Source of the DNA: Clostridiales bacterium
GTDB taxonomy: Bacteria > Bacillota > Clostridia > Saccharofermentanales > Saccharofermentanaceae
NCBI GenBank assembly: GCA_017427465.1
Contig: JAFRST010000008.1
Location: 1 to 64,000, forward strand
Reading direction: 5' to 3'
Length of the DNA stretch: 64,000 nt
Shown: one piece after another, positions 32,570 through 41,343 of the stretch
How the letters are laid out: every line of letters begins with the position of its first letter
How positions within the stretch are numbered: the first letter of the stretch is position 1
Notes under the pieces: model-generated
Told to the model about the DNA's origin: nothing
Databases searched by the model: none
What the model saw: the letters and a program-made list of their open reading frames with translations, nothing else
Program-made: the position numbers and the translations under genes

Positions 32570-33124
32570 ATGTTTTGTTCGAATTGCGGTAAACCAATAG
32601 CTGATGGATCTAAGTATTGTAATCACTGCGGTGCTCCCCAAAATGTGATTTCAACCGGGGAATCTGCAGCTCAGAATCCGAATACCAATGCGGGAACGGT
32701 TACAACACAAGCTCCCGCTGCGAACATGGCAGATCCTATGCAGCAATACTTAAACGGTCCCCTCCAGTCAGCTACAGGCTTTAACGTACCGCAGAGACCG
32801 CCGGAAGGAATGGCACTGCTCTTTGTAACATGCAGCGGAACGAGCAGCCGTCCGATGGTAAACATTTTGGATAACGGCAAGGCAAAACCGGAACGTTATG
32901 CAAAACCGGGTGTTAACCGCCAGATCGTATTTCATCCGGGCAGCATATTACTTAAATACAATGTCGACCGTGGCCCCGGACTGACGGTAGTTTCAGCCAG
33001 ATATGCAAAGTACGTCAAACCTTTGTACTTCCATCCGAATGAAGTCATTACCATGCAAGTCGTAGTCGGCAGAAATGTTACCCATGTAACATTCCAGAGC
33101 AGCCAGGGATACCCTATCGCATAA
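32570..33124 (+). CDS. Zinc-ribbon protein with Gln/Asn/Ala linker and beta domain
   Basis: 184 aa from ATG 32570, with GGAGGTG upstream. One zinc ribbon (CSNCGKPIADGSKYCNHCG) is followed by a low-complexity linker of Ala, Gln, Asn and Thr, then a beta-rich domain (residues ~85-184) with FVTCSGTSSRPMVNILDNGK and VFHPGSILLKYNVDRGPGL. No membrane helix. Unrecognised family. A terminator follows directly. Confidence 0.75.
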   Translation: MFCSNCGKPIADGSKYCNHCGAPQNVISTGESAAQNPNTNAGTVTTQAPAANMADPMQQYLNGPLQSATGFNVPQRPPEGMALLFVTCSGTSSRPMVNILDNGKAKPERYAKPGVNRQIVFHPGSILLKYNVDRGPGLTVVSARYAKYVKPLYFHPNEVITMQVVVGRNVTHVTFQSSQGYPIA

Positions 33125-33155
33125 AGACTTCAGTACAAGATGATCGAAAATAGAT

Positions 33156-33190
33156 GCCCGCTTCGGAATGACCGAAGTGGGCGTTTTTTA
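33156..33190 (+). terminator. Rho-independent terminator
   Basis: GCCCGCTTCGG and CCGAAGTGGGC arms with AATGA loop followed by six T residues. Confidence 0.9.
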
Positions 33191-33490
33191 TCATGGTGTT
33201 ACCATAAACTTCTTTTGAATGTCAAAACATAAAAGCCAACGGGATGATAAGGGGGATGATACTTTCAGTCCCATTTATGTCACACCTCGCGTGATAGAAT
33301 ACTGACTACCTGAGAAACCCTGATAGATTATTAGTTTTCGAATTTAGTTTTAAGCCTGTAAGTTGTTTTTATACGAATCAAAGCACTGATAGCAAAGATG
33401 TATGAAGCTGTCAGTGAAGTTAACTACACCATCATGAGGCAAAAGGAGAACGCAATCCTCGCAAAATAATCATCTCCTCTAATAGAACAA

Positions 33491-33508
33491 CCGCACCACC
33501 TGGTGCGG
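33491..33508 (+). promoter_or_regulatory. Hairpin upstream of the integrase operon
   Basis: CCGCACC-acct-GGTGCGG is a perfect hairpin 12 bases before the AGAAAGGAG site of the small ORF at 33538. The gap 33191-33537 is otherwise AT-rich with no clear gene. Confidence 0.5.
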
Positions 33509-33537
33509 TCGTATCCATTAGAAAGGAGTTGTTAACA

Positions 33538-33702
33538 ATGAACAAAACGATATCACAAAGTAAAGTAATTTGTGCTTCTGACGTATTTTCACTATACGCT
33601 TTGAGTCTTTGCGATTCAACGGAACCACTAATGAATTTACAAAGTCTCGAAAGTTTTTTACAAACGCTTAATACAGAAATGAGGTGTAGATATGCCGGCT
33701 AA
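33538..33702 (+). CDS. Small 54-residue protein overlapping the integrase start
   Basis: ATG 33538 follows AGAAAGGAG at good spacing; 54 codons end at TAA 33702, overlapping the first 11 bases of the integrase gene. The product (MNKTISQSKVICASDVFSLY...) has no recognised motif. Its position directly before a tyrosine recombinase gene, with translational coupling, suggests an excisionase or regulatory role, but no helix-turn-helix is evident. Confidence 0.6.
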   Translation: MNKTISQSKVICASDVFSLYALSLCDSTEPLMNLQSLESFLQTLNTEMRCRYAG

Positions 33703-34651
33703 ACGCAACAATATCAGCAGTCTGACAAAGCATTACCTGGCTGCCAGACGCCCATTCCTGAAGGAATCTTCCTATGCTCATTACGTTGAACTTGCGGAGC
33801 ATTACATCGAGCCATATGTGGGCAAGCTCAATTTTGAAGACTTGGATAGTAACAAAGCCGGAGAATATGTAAGCCGGCTCAAGACTTGCGGCAAAACTTC
33901 CGGGAAAGGCGGTCTATCAGACAAGACGATCAGAGATATCTGTTCGCTCCTAAAGAGTGTCTACTATTTCGCGGCAGAGAATGGCGATTGCCCATCAGAT
34001 ATCCGCTTCCCAAGACTCACTTTAGCTAAGCCATCTCGTATGAAGTCACAGGTGCTCGCAGCTTCACATCAGAAGCAGCTGGAAGCATATCTCACGGCCA
34101 ACATGAGTCCTGAGAATCTCGGCATTATTCTCTGCCTTTATACAGGCATGCGAATAGGTGAGATCTGCGCTCTTAAGTGGTCTGATGTTGACTTCGAGAG
34201 CTGTCTGGTCAACGTCAACAGGACAGTGCTTCGCATCAGAAACACAGAGAAACGAGGCAAACAGCCTAAGACTGTAATCGTGACAGGCACACCCAAAACT
34301 GAGACATCTCAAAGAGTAATTCCTGTTCCAAAAGCGATCGGGAGGCTTCTGAAATCTGAAGGAAAACAAATGCCCGGTGATTATTATGTAGCCACCTGTT
34401 CAAATCATTTAATGGAGCCCAGACGATATTACGAGAAGTACAAGCAGATACTGAGGAAATGCGGCATCACTACTGATTACACATTCCATGCACTCAGGCA
34501 TACATATGCGACGCGCTGCATTGAGAGCGGTATTGATCCCAAAGTAGTAAGCGAACTTCTGGGGCACTCATCCGTAACTATCACGCTCAACAGATACGTT
34601 CATCCGACCATGGAGCTGAAAAAGCGTTGTGTGGAAAGGCTTTTGAGGTGA
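33692..34651 (+). CDS. Tyrosine-type site-specific integrase
   Basis: 319 aa, normal for a phage or ICE integrase. An N-terminal SAM-like core-binding domain (YAHYVELAEHYIEPYVGKL) is followed by the catalytic domain. The conserved residues are all visible: Arg in LYTGMRIGEICALKWSDVD, the HALRHTYATR box (H-x-x-R), GHSSVTITLNRY with His and the nucleophile Tyr. GAGGTG precedes ATG 33692. Base composition becomes AT-rich downstream. The integrase probably brought in some or all of the block to 40.0 kb; att sites were not identified. Confidence 0.93.
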   Translation: MPAKRNNISSLTKHYLAARRPFLKESSYAHYVELAEHYIEPYVGKLNFEDLDSNKAGEYVSRLKTCGKTSGKGGLSDKTIRDICSLLKSVYYFAAENGDCPSDIRFPRLTLAKPSRMKSQVLAASHQKQLEAYLTANMSPENLGIILCLYTGMRIGEICALKWSDVDFESCLVNVNRTVLRIRNTEKRGKQPKTVIVTGTPKTETSQRVIPVPKAIGRLLKSEGKQMPGDYYVATCSNHLMEPRRYYEKYKQILRKCGITTDYTFHALRHTYATRCIESGIDPKVVSELLGHSSVTITLNRYVHPTMELKKRCVERLLR

Positions 34652-34737
34652 TCCGTCACAAAGTACTTTACTTTAAGTACAAATAGTATCGCTTAAAGAA
34701 TAAGAATTGTTAACAACATTATAAGGAGGGAGTGCCT

Positions 34738-34779
34738 ATGGAAATATCAAATGAAAGGAGATGTCCAAATTGCGGATGA
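34738..34779 (+). CDS. 13-residue leader-like ORF with CPNCG end, coupled to the next gene
   Basis: A strong site (AAGGAGGGAG) precedes ATG 34738, which encodes MEISNERRCPNCG and stops at TGA 34777-34779. The stop overlaps the probable lipoprotein start as ATGA. It may be a coupling leader peptide or the 5' stub of a zinc-ribbon gene lost by rearrangement. Confidence 0.5.
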   Translation: MEISNERRCPNCG

Positions 34780-35405
34780 ACTACATGAAAAATTTAATTG
34801 TTTTTGTTATTTCAATAGCTATTGGTGTAGCAATGTTGTCAGGATGCGCAACAGCAACAAATAATACCAGTACGAGTGAAAACGAAAGAAAAGACTCCAA
34901 AGAGGAGACTACTGAAGAAACGACAACGGAGACAACTACTGAGGCAACAACCAGTTTAACCTATAAAACATATACTTTTCAAAATGTTGAGTTTAAGGTT
35001 CCAGCTGATTGGAATTATGAAATAGATGGGGATTCATTATTTTTTTATCCTGATGACAGCGATGTTGCTTTAGAAGTTTATTATCTTGGTTGCAATAAAA
35101 GTGCAATAGAGAATTTTGAAACTGCTTTTGAAAGCATGGTTGAAGGATTACCTGGATCTGATTATGCAACAGCTACGATAAACAAAAAAGTTACGATGAA
35201 CGATGGTAATTTTAATATAGGCAAAGTTGATTATACGGAAACTTCGTTTGGAATAAGCACACAATACTATTTGCAACTTATGTGCGATATAAAAACAGGT
35301 GATTTTTATGGATTTGGATTTAGTTCACCTGACAGTATAAGTGAAGAACACACACAAATAGTAAATGAGGTCTTTAACAGCATTAGTGCTAATTATGATT
35401 TCTAG
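34776..35405 (+). CDS. Secreted lipoprotein A of a tandem pair
   Basis: 209 aa. Three in-frame starts exist (34761, 34776, 34785); 34776 is chosen because it overlaps the leader stop as ATGA, while 34761 directly abuts the AAAGGAG. Signal peptide with lipobox AMLSGC, then a Glu/Thr linker (EETTEETTTETTTEA), then a ~150-residue domain with YTFQNVEFKVPADWNYE. The next gene is a clear paralogue with YSFKNINITVPNNWYD in the same place. AT-rich relative to the host genes. Exposed on the outer membrane face; function unknown. Confidence 0.82.
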   Translation: MNYMKNLIVFVISIAIGVAMLSGCATATNNTSTSENERKDSKEETTEETTTETTTEATTSLTYKTYTFQNVEFKVPADWNYEIDGDSLFFYPDDSDVALEVYYLGCNKSAIENFETAFESMVEGLPGSDYATATINKKVTMNDGNFNIGKVDYTETSFGISTQYYLQLMCDIKTGDFYGFGFSSPDSISEEHTQIVNEVFNSISANYDF

Positions 35406-35481
35406 TATAACTCGTTTTGGGAATTATTAAGCAATTCTTGAACGATATTTATCGACAGCAACACTTAAGGAGGAAAAATAT

Positions 35482-36084
35482 ATGAAGAAGATATTTGCTT
35501 TGGTTATCACAGTTGCCATTTTTGCAACAATGATATCCGGATGTTCATCGGCAACTGAAAAAACCAACTCAAGCGAAACCATAGAGACAACTACAGAAAC
35601 AACAACTGAAACGACAACCGAAACAACGACTGAGGAAACGACCAGTATCACCTATAAACAATATAGTTTCAAGAATATCAATATCACGGTTCCTAATAAT
35701 TGGTATGATTTGAGTAGCAGTAGTAATCAGGATTATATGACTTTTGCTTCTGATAACTGTTATTTAGAAATGTATTTTATTAATGGAGAAGATGTCGAAC
35801 ATAATTCTTTCGATTCGACTTTTGATTATATGGTGGACTCAATATCCGATTTTGAGCATGGAGCCTTGATATATGTAAATAAAAAGGTATCTATGACAAA
35901 CGATGATTTTTATATAGGGAAAGTTGATTATAACGCTTATACTTATCATAAATACATGGTGTTTTTGATTGATGTTAATACATTAGATTATTATTTGTTG
36001 TTTTTTAATTCTTATAGTGAAGAAATAACTGAAGAACAAACAGAACAATTCAATGAAGTTGTTAACAGTATTAGTAGAAAATAA
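35482..36084 (+). CDS. Secreted lipoprotein B, tandem paralogue of lipoprotein A
   Basis: 200 aa. AAGGAGG precedes the ATG. Signal peptide with lipobox MISGC, linker of TTETTTE repeats, and the same domain as its neighbour: KVSMTNDDFYIGKVDYN here matches KVTMNDGNFNIGKVDYT there, and both end with TEEQTEQFNEVVNSI or THTQIVNEVFNSI type helices. A tandem duplication followed by divergence. The domain resembles surface lipoproteins with a PsbP/DcrB-like fold by pattern (VPxxW), which I cannot confirm. Confidence 0.82.
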   Translation: MKKIFALVITVAIFATMISGCSSATEKTNSSETIETTTETTTETTTETTTEETTSITYKQYSFKNINITVPNNWYDLSSSSNQDYMTFASDNCYLEMYFINGEDVEHNSFDSTFDYMVDSISDFEHGALIYVNKKVSMTNDDFYIGKVDYNAYTYHKYMVFLIDVNTLDYYLLFFNSYSEEITEEQTEQFNEVVNSISRK

Positions 36085-36183
36085 GGATGCAACTAATTGA
36101 TTCTACAGATTTTTGATTACATAGGCATAACAAAGAGACATAGTTTTCTTTTGTTATTACCTCCTAAAATCTTACCAGATACA

Positions 36184-36207
36184 GCCCGGCTGAGAAGCCG
36201 GGTTGTT
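36184..36207 (+). terminator. Rho-independent terminator
   Basis: CCCGGC-tgagaa-GCCGGG hairpin followed by TTGTTT. Confidence 0.75.
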
Positions 36208-36360
36208 TCGTGATAAGAAATCACGTTTGACGATTAGTGGAAAACTCATAGGAATAGGCAGCGAATAGTCCCATTAATGGCGCTCGTTCAAGTCCTGGAG
36301 ATAGTACACTATAGTTGGTAATAACGGCAATAAGGGAAAGATTATATGGAGGTTACCACC

Positions 36361-36708
36361 ATGGAGAACTTAAAAGGTACGCACACATGGCATTACATCA
36401 ATAACGATGAAATGATTGTAGGACCAGTAGAAAACCAGCCGTACATAGTCTGTGTCGAAAACAAATATCCGGCCGAATCAGATTGGCATATGGTCCTGGC
36501 ATACTGGTATGAAGCAGATAGTGAGCTGACACTCAGGGAACCCAACGGTGAACCGCACTTTCACGCAATCAAAAAAGCAGGGTTTTACATAATTCACGAT
36601 ACCGGTGACGACAGATTTTCAAAGATATACAGGCTTAAAGGCGTCCGCTATTGGACAGAAATCGATCCGCCGGAAGTAAGTGCAGAGAATACTTTGACTA
36701 TAGAGTAA
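36361..36708 (+). CDS. Hypothetical 115-residue protein
   Basis: ATG 36361 (MENLKGTHTWHYIN) lies nine bases after GGAGG; the in-frame ATG 36346 overlaps that site. 115 aa, acidic, many aromatic residues (SDWHMVLAYWYEADSEL), no signal peptide or helix. I do not recognise it. GC is nearer the host value than its neighbours. Confidence 0.65.
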   Translation: MENLKGTHTWHYINNDEMIVGPVENQPYIVCVENKYPAESDWHMVLAYWYEADSELTLREPNGEPHFHAIKKAGFYIIHDTGDDRFSKIYRLKGVRYWTEIDPPEVSAENTLTIE

Positions 36709-36857
36709 CTAATGGGTTGTTTTCATTAAGCCTTTCTCGTTTGTTATCTATTGGTTGAGAAGCTGTTAATTAATCATAAATAGTGACTTATCGAACAGAC
36801 GTTGAATAGTGACGGGTGTATAATTAATTTGACATTTTAATAGATGGGAGAACTGTT

Positions 36858-37412
36858 ATGGCAAAGATTAGAATTACTAGCAACCCCTATGACAAGCAGA
36901 TCAAATATGCTCGCTGGAACAGTGATACTGAAGAATGGCAAACAGTTGATTACGCCAACAGTCCTGACAGTCTATTGATCAGTGATGAACTCACCACGAG
37001 TTTTTTCCCTTTTAAAGCTAATAAAATCCTTGATGTCATCATCGATGAATTCAACGATGGCCAAATTGATCTCCTGTTCGCCGGTACGGAAGATGAATAT
37101 AACATGCTGCGATCTATCTGTGACACTGAGAAGTATAGTTCATTTGTCACATTATCTCGTGATTCAAATACATTAGAGAATGCGCGTGATATTCTCCCGG
37201 ACATTGTTGATATTTTTAGAGATATAGATCCTCTTATTACGCAAAGTGTTAAGGACAAGAGCAAGATAGAAGCAGATATAGGCAAGTTCTCTGAAGCCAC
37301 TAACGAGAGTATTCCGATTTGTGTTATTGGTAATGTGAGTGCCGGTAAATCATCCTTCATAAATGCTCTAATTGGTCATGAGATCCTTCCTAGTATTCAA
37401 CAGAACATGTGA
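36858..37412 (+). pseudogene. 5' remnant of a dynamin-like GTPase gene
   Basis: 184 aa, ending soon after the P-loop. GGGAG precedes ATG 36858, so the original start is kept. The N-terminal ~150 residues (MAKIRITSNPYDKQIKYARW...) precede CVIGNVSAGKSSFINALIG, a perfect G1/Walker A of dynamin-type GTPases, then HEILPSIQQNM and a stop. G2, G3 and G4 motifs are missing, so this cannot be a working GTPase. The break coincides with the start of the homologous frame of the next fragment, as expected for a deletion. Bacterial dynamin-like proteins act in membrane remodelling and phage defence. Confidence 0.75.
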
Positions 37413-38658
37413 AACAACTAATGTCTATTTAGCTGTATCAAACACAACTAAGCAAACGAACAATATACGGGTTAACGATCTCATTCAGAGACTGGAGAAT
37501 TCATTGAGAGGAAACTTCCCCGGATCCGTTTGGTCTGACAATATTGGGAAGGGAACGATCCCATGTTTTGATAATGAATACTCTTATTCTGTATCAAGTG
37601 TATCCAATATTCCCGCAGAAAAATCAGAGAAGTTTATAAGCCAGACCATCGAGAAAATACTTGATGGTGTCGTCCCGACTTCCAAAAGTAAAGAATACTC
37701 AATCGTTCTTTTGGCTACACCTATCCAAGATATAGAAGAAAGGAAATTGGTGTTAGCGGATTTCTATTCAGGACTAGCGCCTTACGCATCATGGCAAACC
37801 AACTTTACTTTTGTTGAAAATGATGCCACTTCTTCAATGGCAATATTCGGTGTAAATGCCGGTGTAAGTGCCGGCGTACAAAATGCGCAAAACCAGGCTG
37901 TAACTAACACTGGAACGGTTACTGATTCAACCAACACTACTGATACTAGTTCGACAAATGACACTATAACTGATACAACTGGCCAGACAACTACTGATTC
38001 TACTAGTGGTACAAAAACCTATTCGTCTAGCCAAGCAACAGGCAAAAATTCTAGTTTAACTGTTAATAGAAGCAATACCTCTACTACAGGTACAAATTCA
38101 TCGACAACGACAGGTACCAGTACTAACAGAAGTGACTTGCATCTCCCCAAATTCGGCGATGGTAAGGGTGGAGCAGCAAGTATTTCAGATATGCTATTAC
38201 CTGAGATAGATGAGGTTGCAGGATCCAAGAATATAGGTGAATTCCTCGAAAATATGCAACCAGATGCTTCTATAAATGTGAGTGATTCTTTTGGGACAAA
38301 TCTTTCAAATACGGTAGGTGAGTCTTTCTCTGAAGCAGTTACTTCAGGATCATCTAAAACTATAGGGCATAGTTTGACTAATACAGTTGGAAAATCTGTT
38401 GCTTCAACGGTTGGCCGTTCTGTTGCTGATTCTACAAGCAGATCTGTTGCAAGTGGTGTAGGAAGATCTCTTGCAAAGAGTTTAGGAAGAGCTGTATCAA
38501 CTGCGCTGGCTACCACCGAAGGAATAACCAAAAGTGTGAATTTTGGTGGCAATTTTGGTGCTAATTTTGCGCGTTCTTCAAACATAACAATAAGCGTTGG
38601 TAAAAACGAAGGAATTACGCAATCGTTTGTTAACTATAATATTAAGCATAGAAGATAA
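37372..38658 (+). pseudogene. Internal fragment of a large Ser/Thr-rich protein
   Basis: Open frame of 428 codons with only a TTG at its beginning and no ribosome binding site of its own. About 140 residues of folded domain (KSEKFISQTIEKILDGVV, EYSIVLLATPIQDIEERK, YSGLAPYASWQTNFTF) are followed by FGVNAGVSAGVQ and a long Ser/Thr/Gly-rich tract with TDSTNTTDTSST and GRSVADSTSRSVASGVGRS repeats, then SQSFVNYNIKH-like end and a stop. The plan recalls the N-terminal part of large HerA/VirB4-type ATPases with Ser-rich inserts, which continue after NYNIKH with an ATPase domain that is absent here. That assignment is inference from memory of the pattern. Confidence 0.6.
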
Positions 38659-38662
38659 TTTC

Positions 38663-39022
38663 TTGACATGTTTCAGGTTTATTGAATGTTATTATAAAAG
38701 ATCTACTAATCTTACTGCCAACAAGGATATTATCACGCAGTCCTTATCAGACCATCCTCAAAACATTTCTAGTTTTCATACTCTAGGCACAGATTATATT
38801 GATGAAATAATAGCTTTAAGAAATCAATATGTGCATACGGGTTTTTATCTTAAGAACAATACTCTCGAACATAAGAATCGGCAGGGACAAGTTATAGCTG
38901 TCTATCCCAATATAACAGCCGAGTGGATCTACGAAAGAACTAAACTGTTATATCAGATAGTTATGGATATTATTTTTATAACCATGCTCGGATATAATTT
39001 GTATACTTACGATTATAGGTAG
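38663..39022 (+). pseudogene. 3' part of a HEPN-domain-like protein
   Basis: About 118 residues, beginning in mid-domain (NFLTCFRFIECYYKRS) with no suitable start, and ending at TAG 39020. IIALRNQYVHTGF contains the R-N-x3-H core of HEPN RNase domains, and the surrounding helices (ECYYKRSTNLTANKDII, AEWIYERTKLLYQIVMDII) fit an Apea-like HEPN. The frame is open further upstream through the previous fragment, probably by chance. It is 45 bases before an intact RES-domain gene; HEPN and RES domains are known to occur together in toxin-like proteins. Confidence 0.6.
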
Positions 39023-39067
39023 AGAATGTTGTTACATTGCAAATCTGTATGATGGGAGTTGTATTTT

Positions 39068-39967
39068 ATGACTGTAGTGATTGGTGATAAACCATTTGAT
39101 GCTGTAAGTTCTTTTGTATTAAATAACAATGCATATTTCATTTTTAATAATTTTATGGAACAAGTCAAAAAAAATGGAGTGCGTAATGATGGTAAGAATG
39201 AGTTATTGAATTTAATTGATAAATATGTTTCAAACGATAAAAACAATCGATTTAGAAAGACTATTAACAAAGGAAGTGTCTTCTATAGAGCACGACTAAT
39301 TGACCCAATACATTTGAATTCAAACTACGGGATCAGTATTGAAAGCAAGGAAGACTCTCTTTTGACTAAAGGATTTGATGAAGGCAACTCTCGTGAAGCT
39401 CCTTTAGGCATCAGCGGAGTAGGGAGAAACAACATTGGTGGAGTTTCCTATTTGTATCTCGCTAATCGAGAGACTACGGCTTGTGCGGAAGTTAAGCCGC
39501 ATCTCAATCAGTTGATTTCGTTGGCATCGTTTAAGACCAAGAGAACACTTCATATTATTGATTTCTCGACGAACAAAACTTTTGAGCCTGGTGAAAGCCT
39601 TGATGATAATGTTGCTTTAGGTCGTCTGTTTACATTGGTTATGAGGAAATACTTTGAGCCGGTGACTGACAGTTCAGAGTATAGGGCTACTCAGATAATA
39701 ACAGATTATATTCGCAAGACTGGTATTGATGGAATTGCCTACAGAAGTTTATTTGATGAAAATGGTGTGAACTATACTATATTCAATTCAGATAGAGGTT
39801 CTATTGATTATCAAAGTAGCAAAATAATGATGCTTCAAAGTGCCAGACAAACATTTCTGGATTTTAATGAGCATCGTGTGAAAAGAAGTAAAACGATGGG
39901 AAAAGATTCATACTCTGCAGAAAATGCAACGGAAATGCTCGTAAGCATAAGAGAGGAAATTGAATAA
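39068..39967 (+). CDS. RES-domain protein (NAD+-degrading toxin family)
   Basis: 299 aa; GGGAG precedes ATG 39068 by nine bases. RES-family landmarks: Arg in VFYRARLIDP, GVSYLYLANRETTACAEVKPH with the conserved Glu, and the ATQIITDYIRKTGIDGIAYRS segment with the Ser. RES proteins such as the toxin of Xre-RES pairs degrade NAD+ and stop growth. An N-terminal ~70-residue helical region precedes the RES domain, as in HEPN/RES N-terminal domain proteins. No Xre antitoxin gene is nearby, so it probably worked with the broken HEPN gene upstream. AT-rich like its neighbours. Confidence 0.82.
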   Translation: MTVVIGDKPFDAVSSFVLNNNAYFIFNNFMEQVKKNGVRNDGKNELLNLIDKYVSNDKNNRFRKTINKGSVFYRARLIDPIHLNSNYGISIESKEDSLLTKGFDEGNSREAPLGISGVGRNNIGGVSYLYLANRETTACAEVKPHLNQLISLASFKTKRTLHIIDFSTNKTFEPGESLDDNVALGRLFTLVMRKYFEPVTDSSEYRATQIITDYIRKTGIDGIAYRSLFDENGVNYTIFNSDRGSIDYQSSKIMMLQSARQTFLDFNEHRVKRSKTMGKDSYSAENATEMLVSIREEIE

Positions 39968-40086
39968 AATGAATCAGTAAAGGGCAATATGAATTCTGAT
40001 CCTATTTCAGGGATTATTGTTTTAAAGACTAAGTAGAATGCTGAAGAATTACACATTGATCTTTATGATTGTCCTTCTATCCTTCT

Positions 40087-41199
40087 TTACCTCCCCACCC
40101 CCTCATCAACCTCATCCGCACTCGTAAACACGCCTACGAACTCATCCGTGTTTATGTCGCAGTAGTTTTCGTGATAGACATAGAAGCGGTCGTCCAGGTA
40201 GAAGATCAGGTATTGATCGAGGCCGTAGAAGTACTGGTAGAGTGTGCCGTTCTCGTAAGAAGATGCCTCTTCCCAATGCATGCGGCAGGTCTCGTTAACT
40301 ATCGTGTCGTAATTGATCCGGTAGAAATCCTTCATCGTCTCGAACATGGGCGCGTTGACATAGCCGTATTTGGTGCTGTTAACGAGATACATAGTGGTGG
40401 TGTCGACCTTCATGGCCTGGCCGTCAGTCAGTTCAAAGCCAATCGGCTTGTTCTCAAGCTGCATGTTGAAGAGCGGAGTCCATTTGCTGTTGCCGCCATT
40501 TCTTGAATATGCGTAATAGACATCGCCGATCCTCATTACCCAGCATGACGGGTAGCTGACACTTCCGTAAATAATGTCCTGATCCTCTCCGTATTCGAGG
40601 TAAGCTGCGCAGGCCATGGAGGTGTCGTATTTGCACAGGAGGTTTGCATTGTCATCGTACAGCCTGTACTGGCGCATCGGGTCTCTGCAGAGAAGGTAGT
40701 TCCTGCCATCCTTTTCGAGCAGGCGGGGGCCTTCGAAGGTGCTGATGTCAGGATCGTATGGCTCGATCATGTGGTAATCCGCGACTTCGTCCAAAGTGAG
40801 GAAATACTCGTCTCTTACTTCCTTGATACTCATGCTTCCCCAGTAATGGTCGACGCCGCCATATTTCAGATCGTAATCGGCTTCGACATGCACGAAAGTT
40901 CCTTCTTCGAGCTCGATCGGTAGAGAGTTGTACAGCTCCGTCCACGACGTATTGCCGTCCACGCAGGCATAGTAAAGGATTCCGCATTTATATACCGTCA
41001 TGCCCGCCGTGCCGCCGGGTTTTGTTACTATCTGGTCCGGATAATCGAAGTGGATATCTTCCACCACAACATCCGTATCATCAGCTTCATCAGCGTCAGA
41101 TACCGGGCCTGGTCTGTCGCCTGAAGGTTTTGCAGCAGAAGAGCAGGCGCAGCCGAACATTACGGTCAAGGCTAAAGTAAAGGCCAAAAGTTTTTTCAT
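40087..41199 (-). CDS. Secreted lipoprotein, 370 residues
   Basis: Signal peptide with lipobox (ALTVMFGCAC, two candidate Cys residues), short acidic linker (DADEADDTDVVVED), then a domain with repeated aromatic motifs. The fragments LYYACVDGNTSWTELYNSLPI and VYYAYSRNGGNSKWTPLFNM suggest an internal duplication of a ~130-residue unit, each with Y-Y-A-x and W-T. CGGGGG precedes the ATG. Divergent from the lipoprotein at 41344. GC is back at host level, marking the end of the AT-rich block. Function unknown. Confidence 0.8.
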   Translation of the reverse strand: MKKLLAFTLALTVMFGCACSSAAKPSGDRPGPVSDADEADDTDVVVEDIHFDYPDQIVTKPGGTAGMTVYKCGILYYACVDGNTSWTELYNSLPIELEEGTFVHVEADYDLKYGGVDHYWGSMSIKEVRDEYFLTLDEVADYHMIEPYDPDISTFEGPRLLEKDGRNYLLCRDPMRQYRLYDDNANLLCKYDTSMACAAYLEYGEDQDIIYGSVSYPSCWVMRIGDVYYAYSRNGGNSKWTPLFNMQLENKPIGFELTDGQAMKVDTTTMYLVNSTKYGYVNAPMFETMKDFYRINYDTIVNETCRMHWEEASSYENGTLYQYFYGLDQYLIFYLDDRFYVYHENYCDINTDEFVGVFTSADEVDEGVGR

Positions 41200-41343
41200 G
41201 TATTCCCCCGAGGTTTAAGTAAGTTATTTATCTGTTACTTCTTATACAGATTAATTGCATGAAATGTTGCGTTTGAACGACTGCAACGTTTTTCGGGACG
41301 TGGCTGTATGTATGGCATAGACGTTCAAAAAGGAGTAACGAAA

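Noticed and set aside
36285-36320. tRNA-like T-arm (GTTCAAGTC)
   Set aside because: The flanking bases do not form a T-stem and no acceptor, D or anticodon arm can be built.
38597-38662. Complete HEPN gene starting at the TTG at 38597
   Set aside because: The first 22 codons overlap the previous fragment in another frame, lack a ribosome binding site and do not look like a HEPN N-terminus.
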